A stretch of 64,000 bases of DNA from CBDBKE01 sp965218055 (GCA_965218055.1 CBDCKA010000001.1:310001-374000); one strand, 5' to 3'. Shown: positions 32,781 to 42,517, counted from the stretch's first letter. A program made the numbers and translations. Notes: generated by a model not told the origin, from the sequence alone.

Positions 32781-35700
32781 TCAGAAGGAAATCCGCAGCC
32801 CAAGTTGGATCTGCCGCGAGGAAGTAACCGTAGAACGAATTCGTCCCAGCGAAGCCAGCGGTTGTTCGCAGGTTGGTCCATCGTGACATTGCGGAAGACC
32901 CAGGTCTGCTGTCCCCGCGTACGCCAGCAGGCTGGGGGTCCCAAAGTTGGCGCGGTTAAGAAGGTTGAAGACCTCGGCGCGGAACTCGATGTTCGTGTTA
33001 TCACCCAGCCGCGACCAGCGGATTTTCTTTACCGCCGCCAGATCGAAGCTTCGCATGTTGGGACCGATCAAGGCGCCGCGGCCAAGGTTGCCCAAGGTCC
33101 CGGCCGGCTGAAGGACAAACGCCGCTGGGTCGAAATAGCCGTCCGGGCTGCCGAGGACCGCATCCTGATGTGTACGCCCCGGCGCCAAGCTGGGACGGTC
33201 GCGCCCCAGCCCTGGCCCCAACGAAGGCGCCCAAAGCGAGCGGGAGCGATTCGCTTGGACAAATACCGTCAGTGGGTTCCCACTGCGCATGTGGGCGATC
33301 CCTGCCAGCTCCCATCCCTCGAGTAACCTGCCCAGGCCAGTCAGTTTCGGGTCCGGCAGATTCCAGATGAAATTCATGACCCAGTTGTGCTTGGCATGGA
33401 AATCCGCCAAGCCCTTGTTGTAATTCAGACCGGGAAACTCCGGAAACGCCGAGGTCGTTCCGTTGGTTGCATCAGAAAAGAAAGTCGAGGCCTGAGTGGT
33501 ATCAACATTGCGCGAAAAAGTATAGGAGGTTTGAAAACTCACATTCTCGCTCCAGCGCCGCCGCACTTCCACAATCAGCGCGTTATACCAGGAATTGCCG
33601 TCGCTCCGCTTCAACTCGATTGTAGAAAAAGCTGAGTTCGGCCGTTGCCTCTCTACTGGAAAAGACAGCGTGCCATCGTCGAGTCGATCGGGAGTGGCAA
33701 TATTTACATCGCCGCTCCGCAACAGATGAATGCCACGTGAGCCCGCGTAGCCCACCATGACCGCTGTATCTCGTCCGAGCTCTCGCTGCAGACTCAGGTT
33801 CCACACATGCACATACGGATTCTTCAGCTCCCATTCAATCGGACGAATTGAGGCAGCTCCTGCCCGCTCGAAGGGAGGCACTGGGAAGCTGGGCCCGCCA
33901 ATGACGACCCGCGGCGTCGCGGGCGGGTTCGTGACCGTTACGATGAGGTTCTGGTGGTTATTTGTCTTGAAGAAAATCCCGTAGCCGCTCCGTAGTGACG
34001 TTTTGCCGTCCCCAAAAACGTCCCACGCGAATCCAACCCGAGGCGAAAGATTCCTCAACGTAGGGTTCTGATAGAGCTGCCCCGTTGTTGGAGAGGTGTC
34101 GCTCAACTCCAGTAGAGTCGAGTCGCGCCCCTGGAGGTCGCGCGGCAGAGTAGCGAATTCATAGCGAACGCCGAGATTCACCGTCAGCCTTGGCGCCACC
34201 CTGATGTCATCTTGCGCATAAAAACCGAACAGGGTAAAACGCCAGTATCGGTCCAAGGCACCCCCCGGAGCCAGCCCCAAAAAGAGCGCCGGCCGGTTAT
34301 TCAAAAAAGCTCCGAGATTGGAAAATCTATAAATGCCCAGGGAAAAGGTGGGATTGAACATGTTGTCCTGATAGCGTTCGGCCAGCGCCCCTAGCTTCAA
34401 CAGGTGTCGACCCCGGTTGTGGCTCAGACCATATTCGAATCCGAAGACGTTTTGAACCAGAGACACGTCGACCGAAATTTGCGGCCCAAACCGCGGGATG
34501 CCGCCGATGTCGATGGCGCCGATCTTGTCTTGTCCGGGGACAAAGGGTTGCAAAGGCGAAGAAACATTTGCCTCCACATCCTGCCCAATGCGGGTCCGGC
34601 CGAAGCTGGCCCGAAACGTATTCAATGTTTGTGGCGAAAGAACTTTCTGATACTCCGCGGTCACGAACTGATTGCGCGATAGAAAGGCTCGCGGGAATTG
34701 CGGGAAGTCTGTAGGAAGCTGCTGGTCGGCGTCGTCGTAAGTGTACCGGGCAAAGAACCGATCGGTCGCCCCCACGTTGTGATCCATCCTGATCTGTGTG
34801 AAATCCTGACCAATTTGTTCATTGAAGCCAAATCGATGAACCGCAAGGCCGGTCGGGCTCCCCTGGAGATCTATTAGGTTCTCCCCGTTAGGCAAAGGGA
34901 ACTCGTCCAGATAAGGTTGGATGACCTCGTGGACCGGCCCGCGGCGCACCTCCTCGTCAGGCACAATCGTCGTAATGGTGCGACCCTTGCGTTCCCTGAG
35001 GGCTTCGTAACCAAAGAAGAAAAATGTTCGGTCCCGTTGGAGGGGGCCGCCCAGGCTCGCGCCGAATTGGTTGCGCTTAAAGTCGGGCTTTGAAATGTCG
35101 AAGAAATTCCTCGCGTCCATGTTGTCGTTGCGATGAAAGTGGTAGAGACTCCCGTGATACTCGTTGGTGCCCGACTTCGTGAGGGCGTTGAACTGCCCGC
35201 CGGAATTGCGGCCAAACTCAGCGCTATATGCGTTTGCTTCAACGCGAAATTCCCGAATGGTTTCTACCCCAAGGGCAGTGCCTGCTGCGCTGCCAGCTGG
35301 CCCGTTGGTAAAATCATTCTGTGGCGTACCGTCCAGCAGGTACACGTTGGATCTGGGATCCTGTCCATTGATACTCGTGGCTAAACCATGGGCGACAATG
35401 GAGCCGCCACTGCGATGCGGAAAAGAAATTACACCCGGCTGAAGCAACGCCAGATCGGTATAATTTCTGCCATTTAGCGGCAGTTCTCGAATTGCCTCCT
35501 CGCTCACCAGGTAGCTCAGCTCGGAAGACCTGGTGTTGACCAGTGACGTTTGAGCAACGACAGTGATCTCCTGATCGAAACTCCCTAGCTCCAGGAGCAG
35601 GTCCACCTGGGCGGTCTCGCCCACCGTCAGATGCACTCCCTTGTGCACTAGCGGCCGAAACCCAGTCAGCTCAGCACGTATGGCATAGCGGCCGACGGGC

Positions 35701-35951
35701 ATTGCCGCAAACACAAAGCTTCCGTCAGCCTGACTGATAGTCGAGCGGGTAAGTCCGGTGTCCAAATGCCGCGCTGTCAGCTGCACTTCCGTCAGGACAC
35801 CGCCCGTCTTGTCCCGGACCGTGCCTACGATTGTGCCCGCGGTTTGCGCTCCCAGAACTCGAACTGAGACCAGGAAAACAAAAGCGACCAGGACCGCTTT
35901 CGGCCAACTGATCTGCGCCCGGCGTAACACTCTGGCGGAAGCGAAACGCAT
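32781..35951 (-). CDS. Second Oar-like TonB-dependent receptor
   Basis: 1056 residues from the ATG at 35951 (MRFASARVLRRAQ), which gives a normal signal peptide ending RVLGAQ; an upstream in-frame start at 35993 adds 14 residues. Order: CarboxypepD_reg-like domain (GTIVGTVRDKTGGVLTEVQL onward), plug (IRELPLNGRNYTDLALLQPG, SGTNEYHGSLYHFHRND), then a barrel ending LGLRISF. Related to, but clearly diverged from, the receptor at 19990. Together they flank the plus-strand LuxE-like to PQQ gene run, one on each side, so they may handle its substrate or product. It converges on the 31398 gene with 45 bp between. Confidence 0.9.
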   Translation of the reverse strand: MRFASARVLRRAQISWPKAVLVAFVFLVSVRVLGAQTAGTIVGTVRDKTGGVLTEVQLTARHLDTGLTRSTISQADGSFVFAAMPVGRYAIRAELTGFRPLVHKGVHLTVGETAQVDLLLELGSFDQEITVVAQTSLVNTRSSELSYLVSEEAIRELPLNGRNYTDLALLQPGVISFPHRSGGSIVAHGLATSINGQDPRSNVYLLDGTPQNDFTNGPAGSAAGTALGVETIREFRVEANAYSAEFGRNSGGQFNALTKSGTNEYHGSLYHFHRNDNMDARNFFDISKPDFKRNQFGASLGGPLQRDRTFFFFGYEALRERKGRTITTIVPDEEVRRGPVHEVIQPYLDEFPLPNGENLIDLQGSPTGLAVHRFGFNEQIGQDFTQIRMDHNVGATDRFFARYTYDDADQQLPTDFPQFPRAFLSRNQFVTAEYQKVLSPQTLNTFRASFGRTRIGQDVEANVSSPLQPFVPGQDKIGAIDIGGIPRFGPQISVDVSLVQNVFGFEYGLSHNRGRHLLKLGALAERYQDNMFNPTFSLGIYRFSNLGAFLNNRPALFLGLAPGGALDRYWRFTLFGFYAQDDIRVAPRLTVNLGVRYEFATLPRDLQGRDSTLLELSDTSPTTGQLYQNPTLRNLSPRVGFAWDVFGDGKTSLRSGYGIFFKTNNHQNLIVTVTNPPATPRVVIGGPSFPVPPFERAGAASIRPIEWELKNPYVHVWNLSLQRELGRDTAVMVGYAGSRGIHLLRSGDVNIATPDRLDDGTLSFPVERQRPNSAFSTIELKRSDGNSWYNALIVEVRRRWSENVSFQTSYTFSRNVDTTQASTFFSDATNGTTSAFPEFPGLNYNKGLADFHAKHNWVMNFIWNLPDPKLTGLGRLLEGWELAGIAHMRSGNPLTVFVQANRSRSLWAPSLGPGLGRDRPSLAPGRTHQDAVLGSPDGYFDPAAFVLQPAGTLGNLGRGALIGPNMRSFDLAAVKKIRWSRLGDNTNIEFRAEVFNLLNRANFGTPSLLAYAGTADLGLPQCHDGPTCEQPLASLGRIRSTVTSSRQIQLGLRISF

Positions 35952-36113
35952 GTCTCCGTTCAAACCCACTCGTTCTCTCCGCTGTCCATGCAATAAAGTT
36001 TACCTATCGCTTATGGATGCTGCAACGGAACAATCCGGGAGCGCTTGTCCCTAGGGAGCCAGCTGAAGCTTTCCATCACGCTCCGAAGCTGGGATACGGT
36101 AGAATCCCTCAAC

Positions 36114-37472
36114 ATGTCGCCAGACCAACAAGCAGAGAAAACTCCCCTCCAGAGCTCTTCCCCGTTGACCGGGACCCAATGGCTGATCTGCGGGGTAGCC
36201 TGTCTTGGTTTCGCCTTCGATATCTACGAACTGCTGATGCTTCCCCTGATTGTGCGCCCAGCGCTGTTGGATCTGATTCAGGCAAAGCCGGGGACGCCCG
36301 AGTTCAACTATTGGGTTGGCTTGCTGTTTTATGTCCCGGCCGTCGCAGGAGGCATCTTTGGCCTGCTGGGCGGGTACTTGACCGACCGTTTCGGCCGGCG
36401 GCGGGTCTTGGTTTGGAGTATCTTGCTCTACGCTTTTTCGGCTTTCGCTTCAGGCTATGCCACATCGCTCCCTGTCCTGCTGTTCTTTCGGTGTACAACT
36501 TTTATCGGCGTCTGTGTTGAATTTGTCGCCGCCGTCGCCTGGTTGGCCGAACTGTTTCCCAACCCCAGACAACGCGAAGCTGTGCTTGGCTATACGCAGG
36601 CGTTCTCCTCATTGGGCGGCCTGATGGTGACCGGCGCTTATTACTTGGCCGTAACGTATGCAAACGATCTGCCAGCGATCCGGGGAGGTCATGAAGCCTG
36701 GCGCTACACGCTGATGTCAGGCGTGATCCCCGCTCTTCCGCTCATCATCATCCGGCCGTTCCTGCCGGAATCGCCGCTCTGGCAAGAAAAGAAATCCAGA
36801 GGAGAGCTGAAGCGCCCCAGCTTTGCCGAACTCTTCCGGCCCGCTTTTCGGAAAACGACCCTCGTGACCGCCCTGATGGTCGCTTGCAGCTACGGAGCGG
36901 CCTTTGGCGCGATTCAGCACGTTCCGCGAATGGTTCCCGGCTTGCCGCAGGTCCAGGACCAACCACGCCAACAGCAGCAGCAGATCGTCAGCGGAGTTCA
37001 ACTGTTCCAGGAGATGGGCGGGCTCACGGGCCGCATTTTTCTGGCTTTTCTGGCTGTCCGCATCGTCGCTCGCCGGAGGCTTCTGCGGATTTTCCAGGTG
37101 CCCGGCCTCATATTGATTCCCATGGTATTCCTTTTTCCGGCCCAGAGCAGTCTGGAGATGTTGAAGTGGGGGGTGTTTCTAGCGGGACTGTTCACGGTAG
37201 CGCAGTTCAGCTTTTGGGGAAACTACCTGCCGCGGGTCTATCCGACGCACCTGCGCGGCACCGGGGAAAGTTTTGCCGCCAACGTCGGGGGCCGGATGAT
37301 CGGCACCTCAGCCGCGTATCTAACCATCAACTTAGTCAGTCTGATGCCAGGCCCGACGCATTTTGCCCGACTGGCCCACGCTGCCGCGGCCGTTGTCTTC
37401 CTGGTGTATTTGGTTGGGTTCATTGCCAGCTTCTGGCTCCCGGAGCCACAACAGGAGCAGCTGCCCGAATGA
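36114..37472 (+). CDS. MFS transporter (sugar-porter/organic-solute type)
   Basis: 452 residues from the ATG at 36114 (MSPDQQAEK); the frame is open from 36045. Twelve membrane segments. The loop 2-3 motif is GGYLTDRFGRRRVL. The mid-protein PESPLWQEKK and the later YPTHLRGTGESFAANVGGRM are typical of the SP/AAHS-like branches of the major facilitator superfamily. It imports or exports a small solute by proton coupling; substrate unknown. It is divergent from the receptor gene and convergent with a PQQ-like gene. Confidence 0.9.
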   Translation: MSPDQQAEKTPLQSSSPLTGTQWLICGVACLGFAFDIYELLMLPLIVRPALLDLIQAKPGTPEFNYWVGLLFYVPAVAGGIFGLLGGYLTDRFGRRRVLVWSILLYAFSAFASGYATSLPVLLFFRCTTFIGVCVEFVAAVAWLAELFPNPRQREAVLGYTQAFSSLGGLMVTGAYYLAVTYANDLPAIRGGHEAWRYTLMSGVIPALPLIIIRPFLPESPLWQEKKSRGELKRPSFAELFRPAFRKTTLVTALMVACSYGAAFGAIQHVPRMVPGLPQVQDQPRQQQQQIVSGVQLFQEMGGLTGRIFLAFLAVRIVARRRLLRIFQVPGLILIPMVFLFPAQSSLEMLKWGVFLAGLFTVAQFSFWGNYLPRVYPTHLRGTGESFAANVGGRMIGTSAAYLTINLVSLMPGPTHFARLAHAAAAVVFLVYLVGFIASFWLPEPQQEQLPE

Positions 37473-37495
37473 GGCCGGCGCATATCCCGGCTGCT

Positions 37496-38635
37496 TCAGC
37501 CAAAGCAGTAGAGGACGCCGTCCTGAGAGCCAATCACCAGCCGACCCGAGCCGATGGCCGGTGAGGCCGATAGCGGCGCCCCGGCGTTGAACTCCCACAG
37601 TTTCGCCCCGGTTTTCAGATCCAGCACATACAAGCGCCCGTCATGCGAGCCCACGTACACCCGACCACCGGCGATCGCAGGCGAAGACTCTACTCGCCCC
37701 CGGGTGGCAAACGTCCAGATTCCTTTTCCGGTCTTCGCATCCAGGCAATGCACCATCTTGTCACGGCCGCCTATGACTACCCTGCCCCCGGCCACCTTCC
37801 CATCCACCACTGCCGCCGAGGAGTAAAAGGGAAATTGACGCTGGGGATGCTGGTACCGCCAGACGATGCGACGTAAGCCAAGATTGACGGCCAGCACTTC
37901 ATTCCGAAACGTGCCAAAAAATGCGGTCTGCGCCATCAGAGCGGGCGACGCTCCCGTGTATCCGCCGGAGGGGATCTGAAAGATTTCCTTGCCGTCGGCA
38001 ATGCGCACCCCGCGAAACACCTCATCGCATCCGGAGATAAAGGTCAGGCCGCCCGACACTGCCGGAGTGCAATGCAGCGGTCCATTCGTCCTCAATTTCC
38101 AGATTAACTGGCCTGAGCGGGCGGAAACACAGTACAAATGCTCGTCATAGGAGCCTACCAGGACCTTCCCGTCAATGATCACTGGCGACGATTTGATCTC
38201 AGCGCTGGTCTTAAACGCCCACACGCGCCTGCCATCCTCCTCACTGACTCCGTGCAGAGTTCCAGAAAGGTCCCCCACAGTGACTAAACCATCCCGCACG
38301 CAAGCAGAGGATTCCCCAATGGGCTGGCCAGCATCGTATTTCCATCGCACCTTGCCATTCCCCAAATCCAGAGCAACCAGTTTTCCGGAGCGCGAGCCAA
38401 CAAAAACCGTGCCATTCACAATCGCCGCCGAAGACTCAATGGAATCGCCGGCTTCATAGCTCCACAGAAGATTCAAGGTCTCGGGAAGGGCGGAGCCAGG
38501 GACCCCGGTCAATTCATGATTTCCGCGAAATTGGGGCCAATCCGCGTTTCCAGCACGTGCTGCATGCTGCTCCTCCCGGTTCGCCAGCGTCAAGACGAAC
38601 GCGAGAACCAGCAGGAAAATCAGAGAATTCCGCAC
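37496..38635 (-). CDS. PQQ-like beta-propeller protein (379 residues)
   Basis: Signal peptide MRNSLIFLLVLAFVLTLA, then ADWPQFRGNHELTGVPG at the start of the propeller. About seven blades, with repeats LDLGNGKVRWKYDAG, SEEDGRRVWAFKTS, SARSGQLIWKLRTN, DAKTGKGIWTFATR and DLKTGAKLWEFNAG, each followed by a SSPAI-type strand. Compact, BamB-like in size. Probably periplasmic. Last of three PQQ-like genes in the same direction (733, 511, 379 residues), with 104 bp to the previous one. Confidence 0.88.
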   Translation of the reverse strand: MRNSLIFLLVLAFVLTLANREEQHAARAGNADWPQFRGNHELTGVPGSALPETLNLLWSYEAGDSIESSAAIVNGTVFVGSRSGKLVALDLGNGKVRWKYDAGQPIGESSACVRDGLVTVGDLSGTLHGVSEEDGRRVWAFKTSAEIKSSPVIIDGKVLVGSYDEHLYCVSARSGQLIWKLRTNGPLHCTPAVSGGLTFISGCDEVFRGVRIADGKEIFQIPSGGYTGASPALMAQTAFFGTFRNEVLAVNLGLRRIVWRYQHPQRQFPFYSSAAVVDGKVAGGRVVIGGRDKMVHCLDAKTGKGIWTFATRGRVESSPAIAGGRVYVGSHDGRLYVLDLKTGAKLWEFNAGAPLSASPAIGSGRLVIGSQDGVLYCFG

Positions 38636-38739
38636 TTATAGATCTCCGCGCCTATGGGAAATAGCCTTCCACGAAATGGAAGACACACTGTCCGCGCGCG
38701 CACTCAAAGAAAGAGACGGAAGCGGCCTTCAGTAAAGGT

Positions 38740-40275
38740 TCAGCGGAACAGGAAATTCCTCCGGAACCACTCTGTCAAATTTGCGCTGGCACGAGGCGAG
38801 CTGGTTTCCGCAAGGGCAAAGAGTTCACTTCGGCTGGCGATAAACAGCGCGCCGTTGGCGGGAACAACGGTAGAGTACACCGAGCTGCCCAGATTCATCT
38901 CGGCCAGCACCTTGAGTTCCTTTCCGGGCCGCAAAACAACTACGTCGCCGTCTTCATCCCCCAGATATAGCTTCCCATCGGCGACCAGCGCTGATCCCCA
39001 CACCGCCGCCAGCGTGTCATGAACCCAATAGGGCTCGCCCGTTCGGGCATCCAAACAGTGAAGGAACCCGCTGAAGTCCGGAAAATAGACCAGGCCGTCG
39101 CGGATTGCCGCCGTTGAGATGGATCTGCGGATTTTCTCGTAGTGCCAAACCCGCCCGGTCTCGGTGATGTCGCCGCGCTTGGTGGCGTCAATACAGTACA
39201 GGTGTCCGACACCCTCGCCATGCTCGGGGTCCTGGCCATTGGCGAGATAGACACGGTTGTCGTAAATGACCGGCGTGCTGATAATTGAATTCCGGGTCTT
39301 GGGCCACACGGAATCCTTGGGGTTCATGTCAAATTCCCACAGTTTCTTTCCCGTCAGCGCTTCGTAGCCACGGACCCAACCGTCCCCCTGGCCCATCACC
39401 ACTTGATCCACTCCTTCAACGTTGCCCACGGCCGGTGTGGACCACTGGCCGTGCAGGATGCGGTCGCCCACTGAATTGTCTTCCCAAACAAGTTTGCCGG
39501 TGCGTTTGTTCAACGCAATGATGCTGGGGGCGCGCGGCGAGGGAATATTTACATGGCTCGCGTCCTGCCCGTTGGACGTGCTCAGATAGATGAGGTTGCC
39601 AAACGGGACGGGAGAAGAGTTGGCCAGGTTGTGGGGGAACGAGCCAACTTCCTCCATCATGTCGAATTTCCAAATAATGTCGCCATCCTTTTCGCCGGTG
39701 AACTCCTCGTCTTCGAGCGGACCGTCATTCTCGCCATCGCGAAAGCCTTCGGTATCGAGACAAACCACCTCGGCGCGGTTGGAGACGTAGTAGATGCGAT
39801 CTCCCTCCACCAGAGGAGAGGACGCGACACCCTGATAAGGCCAGTCGTTAACGCGCCCCGACTCCAATTTCTTCGAGGTTGCCTGCCAAAGAAATTCTCC
39901 ATCGGAGGCGCGGAACGCCATCACCACCCCGCGGTCACCCGCCTGTTTGGGATCGCGCAACCCCTCGTTGTTGGTCCCCACGAAGACCTTGCCGCCCGAC
40001 ACCACCGGGTTTCCATATGTTTGGGAGCCCAGCGCGGCTACCCACTGGACGTTTTTTTTCGTAGCCACATCCCAGCTCGCAGGCAGACCTTTCATGTTGG
40101 AAACCATGTTGCGGTCCGGTGTTCCACCCCACATGGGCCAGTCCCCTGTGACCGAGGTGACCGGGTCCGAGGCTGAGACAACCGAATCCCACCACGGCAT
40201 CCACTGACGTACCGAATAAAAAGCGAGAATGAGGGCAAGAAAAATCAACCCTGTACGACAGCGTGGCTTTTTCAT
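38740..40275 (-). CDS. PQQ-like beta-propeller protein (511 residues)
   Basis: N-terminal anchor or signal (GLIFLALILAFYSVRQWMPW), then GDWPMWGGTPDRNMVSN, a form seen in planctomycete and acidobacterial PQQ-like proteins. Blades include DGEFLWQATS, TGKLVWEDNS, TGKKLWEFDM and TGEPYWVHDT. Several acidic loops (FRDGENDGPLEDEEF) are unusual inserts. The ATG at 40275 overlaps the stop of a four-codon micro-ORF (see 40273-40319), so translation may be coupled to the 733-residue gene upstream. Enzyme activity not shown. Confidence 0.88.
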   Translation of the reverse strand: MKKPRCRTGLIFLALILAFYSVRQWMPWWDSVVSASDPVTSVTGDWPMWGGTPDRNMVSNMKGLPASWDVATKKNVQWVAALGSQTYGNPVVSGGKVFVGTNNEGLRDPKQAGDRGVVMAFRASDGEFLWQATSKKLESGRVNDWPYQGVASSPLVEGDRIYYVSNRAEVVCLDTEGFRDGENDGPLEDEEFTGEKDGDIIWKFDMMEEVGSFPHNLANSSPVPFGNLIYLSTSNGQDASHVNIPSPRAPSIIALNKRTGKLVWEDNSVGDRILHGQWSTPAVGNVEGVDQVVMGQGDGWVRGYEALTGKKLWEFDMNPKDSVWPKTRNSIISTPVIYDNRVYLANGQDPEHGEGVGHLYCIDATKRGDITETGRVWHYEKIRRSISTAAIRDGLVYFPDFSGFLHCLDARTGEPYWVHDTLAAVWGSALVADGKLYLGDEDGDVVVLRPGKELKVLAEMNLGSSVYSTVVPANGALFIASRSELFALAETSSPRASANLTEWFRRNFLFR

Positions 40276-40319
40276 AACTGGTTCATATCTGGTTCATGGC
40301 CGGTTCAAAACTGGTTCAT
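40273..40319 (-). promoter_or_regulatory. Relay of three 4-codon micro-ORFs between two PQQ-like genes
   Basis: On the minus strand ATG AAC CAG nnn TGA occurs three times: MNQF (40319-40305), MNQI (40297-40283) and MNQL (40286-40272). The first ATG overlaps the stop of the 733-residue gene. The MNQI stop overlaps the MNQL start, and the MNQL stop overlaps the ATG of the 511-residue gene, each as ATGA. A stop-and-restart relay carrying ribosomes across the junction is possible. Confidence 0.55.
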
Positions 40320-42517
40320 GGCGATTGGTTCGGCCTGACTTTCAGATTGTCAAAAAAGACCTCCACCGGCGCGTTGGCGTAAAGGCCCGGACTCCCCTGC
40401 AGGTTGGGAATGGGATCCACGCGCTCGACCAACCAGGGCTCCGGTTCCGCCTTCCCTACCGGCCACGCTTTTCCCCGAACCTGGACCTTGCCGTCCGGCA
40501 GGTTTTCCACCCGAAGCTTGAGTCGGTACCACGCGTCTCCGTTCCACGGAAACGCCGCGGAAACCGTGCGTGCCGTTTCCGGCTGCCACGATTGCAGCTC
40601 TAATCGCTGGCGATTGCCAAACAGCACCAGGGAATAACGCTGCGCGACCACTCCGGCATCCCCGATCTGACGCCGTTTCTCGGTTGCCCGAACATCTACC
40701 TCAATCGTGTAATTGGACCAATTGGAGGGCCCCATGTACACCCGGGCGCGCCGAAGAAAGGGCTTGTCGGACAGTTTGACCAGAACCTTGTTGCCATCCA
40801 CCTCCCGCACGACGAACTTGCCAGTGGCGGCAATCCAATGCCGAGGCGGGCGACCAACAGCCAGCGACTGGAAGTCCTCATCCCAGGGCAAGGCTGGAAT
40901 CACCCGTACCCGCGCGATTCCGGAAAGCCCTTCCACCGTGGCCTTCACCTGGCCTGCCTGCGCAACCGGATCAGAAGCGGCAAGGAAGCGTCCGCCGTTC
41001 TGGATGGTACCGCCCGCCTGGATCTTACCGGGAAGCTGTTCGAGCAACCAGGCGGCCTTCCCTTCCCGAATCAAGCGGCCGTGCCGGTCAAATAGACGGG
41101 CCCGAAAGCGGACGCTCTTCCCAGGTTGCAGCACAACTTCGGCTGGCACAACCTGCACGTGAGCCGCCGGCTCGCGCGCGGCGGTCGCCTTGGGAATGCT
41201 CGAACGCGTCGAAGCTTGCTTCGGCTTCTTCCCTATGCAATACAGTGCTTCGCTCGAGACCAGGTAGACCCGTCCGCGGGAAACGGCGGCTGAGCCAATG
41301 ATTTCTTCGGGAGCGGTTTCGCTTCCCAGCAGGTCCGCATCGAGAATCTCGCACCTGTCCGGGCCGGGCCGGAGAATATAAAACTTGCCGTTCTGCGTGC
41401 CGACATACAGCTTGCCATCGGCCAGAACTGGCGAGGCTCTCTGGATGGTCCCAAGATTCAGAGTCCAGAGCTTCTTGCCCGAGGCGATCTCGAAGGCGTA
41501 CAGATTGGCGCTGTTGTCGATCTGATAAACGCGATCACCGTCAATGACCGGAGACGAGAAACCGGCGAGGAAGCCTCGGACGGCCCATCTCACATGCACC
41601 TTTCCCAGATTCCCGGTGGCAGCCGCATCAATGGCAGCAATCAGACCCATCTCGCTGGAGTCCGGGTTCTCCTCGCTGTGACTGACAACTGCAGTTGCAT
41701 CCTTGATCACCACGCCGGTATTGATGCCCCGCTTGCTCATGGCGAACTTCCACACCGGTTCGCCGGTCTGCGGCTTCAGGGCGTGCACCGCGCCGTCACC
41801 GCCGCCGGCGATCAGCAACCGAGTCCCGTTGATCACCGCGGCAATGGGGGGTGAGTAGGTGGTGTCGTAGGGCCGCCCACCCGGAGCCCTTACCCAGACG
41901 GTTTCGCCGGTCTTCTTGTCAAACGCCATGAACCGGTGACGCCCGCGCGCCTGCTTTCCCCAGCCAGAGCTGACGCCGCTGACAATGACCAAATCTCCCT
42001 CAATGATGGGAGAGACCGTGCGTCCGCCGTGGGTGGTGATCACACCGAAGTTCTCCGATAGGAAGCGCTCCCAGAGAAGCTTGCCCTCGCGAGACAGCGC
42101 CAGCAGCGTGCCGCCCACGCCATAGGCATAGACGTTGCCCGAAGCGGGATCTGCAACGGGCGAAGCCCACCCCACGTGGTGCGGCGGCACATCGCTTAAG
42201 AAAACATTGAAGCGATGTTCCCACAGCAGCTTTCCCGTGTCCGCATGGAAACACATGACGCGTTCCTGCTGGGTTTCCCCTTCGCCCACTGAGTTCTGCA
42301 GAAACAGCCGGTCCCCCAAAACGATCGGCGCGGAGCGGCCGCCGTATGGCACTTTCCAAGCAAGGTTCTGGCCTGCGGGCGACCACTGCGTGGGAAGCGA
42401 CGTTTCCACGGAGACCCCATCGCGCGCAGGCCCGCGCCAGTCGGGCCAGTCGCTTCCCCAGGAGGCACACGGAAGGAAAATTGGGAGAACGAGGAGGAGG
42501 ATAAAGATCACAACCAT
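40316..42517 (-). CDS. PQQ-like beta-propeller fused to a C-terminal lectin/DUF1080-like domain (733 residues)
   Basis: Signal peptide MVVIFILLLVLPIFLPCASW, then DWPDWRGPARDGVSVET opens the propeller (about 25-430; repeats TGKLLWEHRF, TGETVWVRAP, TGEPVWKFAM, SGKKLWTLN). After a Ser/Pro/Ala linker comes an Ig-like segment (VQVVPAEVVLQPGKSVRFRA, DRHGRLIREGKAAW). The last 190 residues form a jelly-roll, ConA/DUF1080-like domain (PWDEDFQSLAVGRPP, NYTIEVDVRATEK, WYRLKLRVENLPDG, VEVFFDNLKV). The C-terminal domains suggest carbohydrate or surface binding. First gene of the three-gene PQQ run. Confidence 0.87.
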   Translation of the reverse strand: MVVIFILLLVLPIFLPCASWGSDWPDWRGPARDGVSVETSLPTQWSPAGQNLAWKVPYGGRSAPIVLGDRLFLQNSVGEGETQQERVMCFHADTGKLLWEHRFNVFLSDVPPHHVGWASPVADPASGNVYAYGVGGTLLALSREGKLLWERFLSENFGVITTHGGRTVSPIIEGDLVIVSGVSSGWGKQARGRHRFMAFDKKTGETVWVRAPGGRPYDTTYSPPIAAVINGTRLLIAGGGDGAVHALKPQTGEPVWKFAMSKRGINTGVVIKDATAVVSHSEENPDSSEMGLIAAIDAAATGNLGKVHVRWAVRGFLAGFSSPVIDGDRVYQIDNSANLYAFEIASGKKLWTLNLGTIQRASPVLADGKLYVGTQNGKFYILRPGPDRCEILDADLLGSETAPEEIIGSAAVSRGRVYLVSSEALYCIGKKPKQASTRSSIPKATAAREPAAHVQVVPAEVVLQPGKSVRFRARLFDRHGRLIREGKAAWLLEQLPGKIQAGGTIQNGGRFLAASDPVAQAGQVKATVEGLSGIARVRVIPALPWDEDFQSLAVGRPPRHWIAATGKFVVREVDGNKVLVKLSDKPFLRRARVYMGPSNWSNYTIEVDVRATEKRRQIGDAGVVAQRYSLVLFGNRQRLELQSWQPETARTVSAAFPWNGDAWYRLKLRVENLPDGKVQVRGKAWPVGKAEPEPWLVERVDPIPNLQGSPGLYANAPVEVFFDNLKVRPNQSP

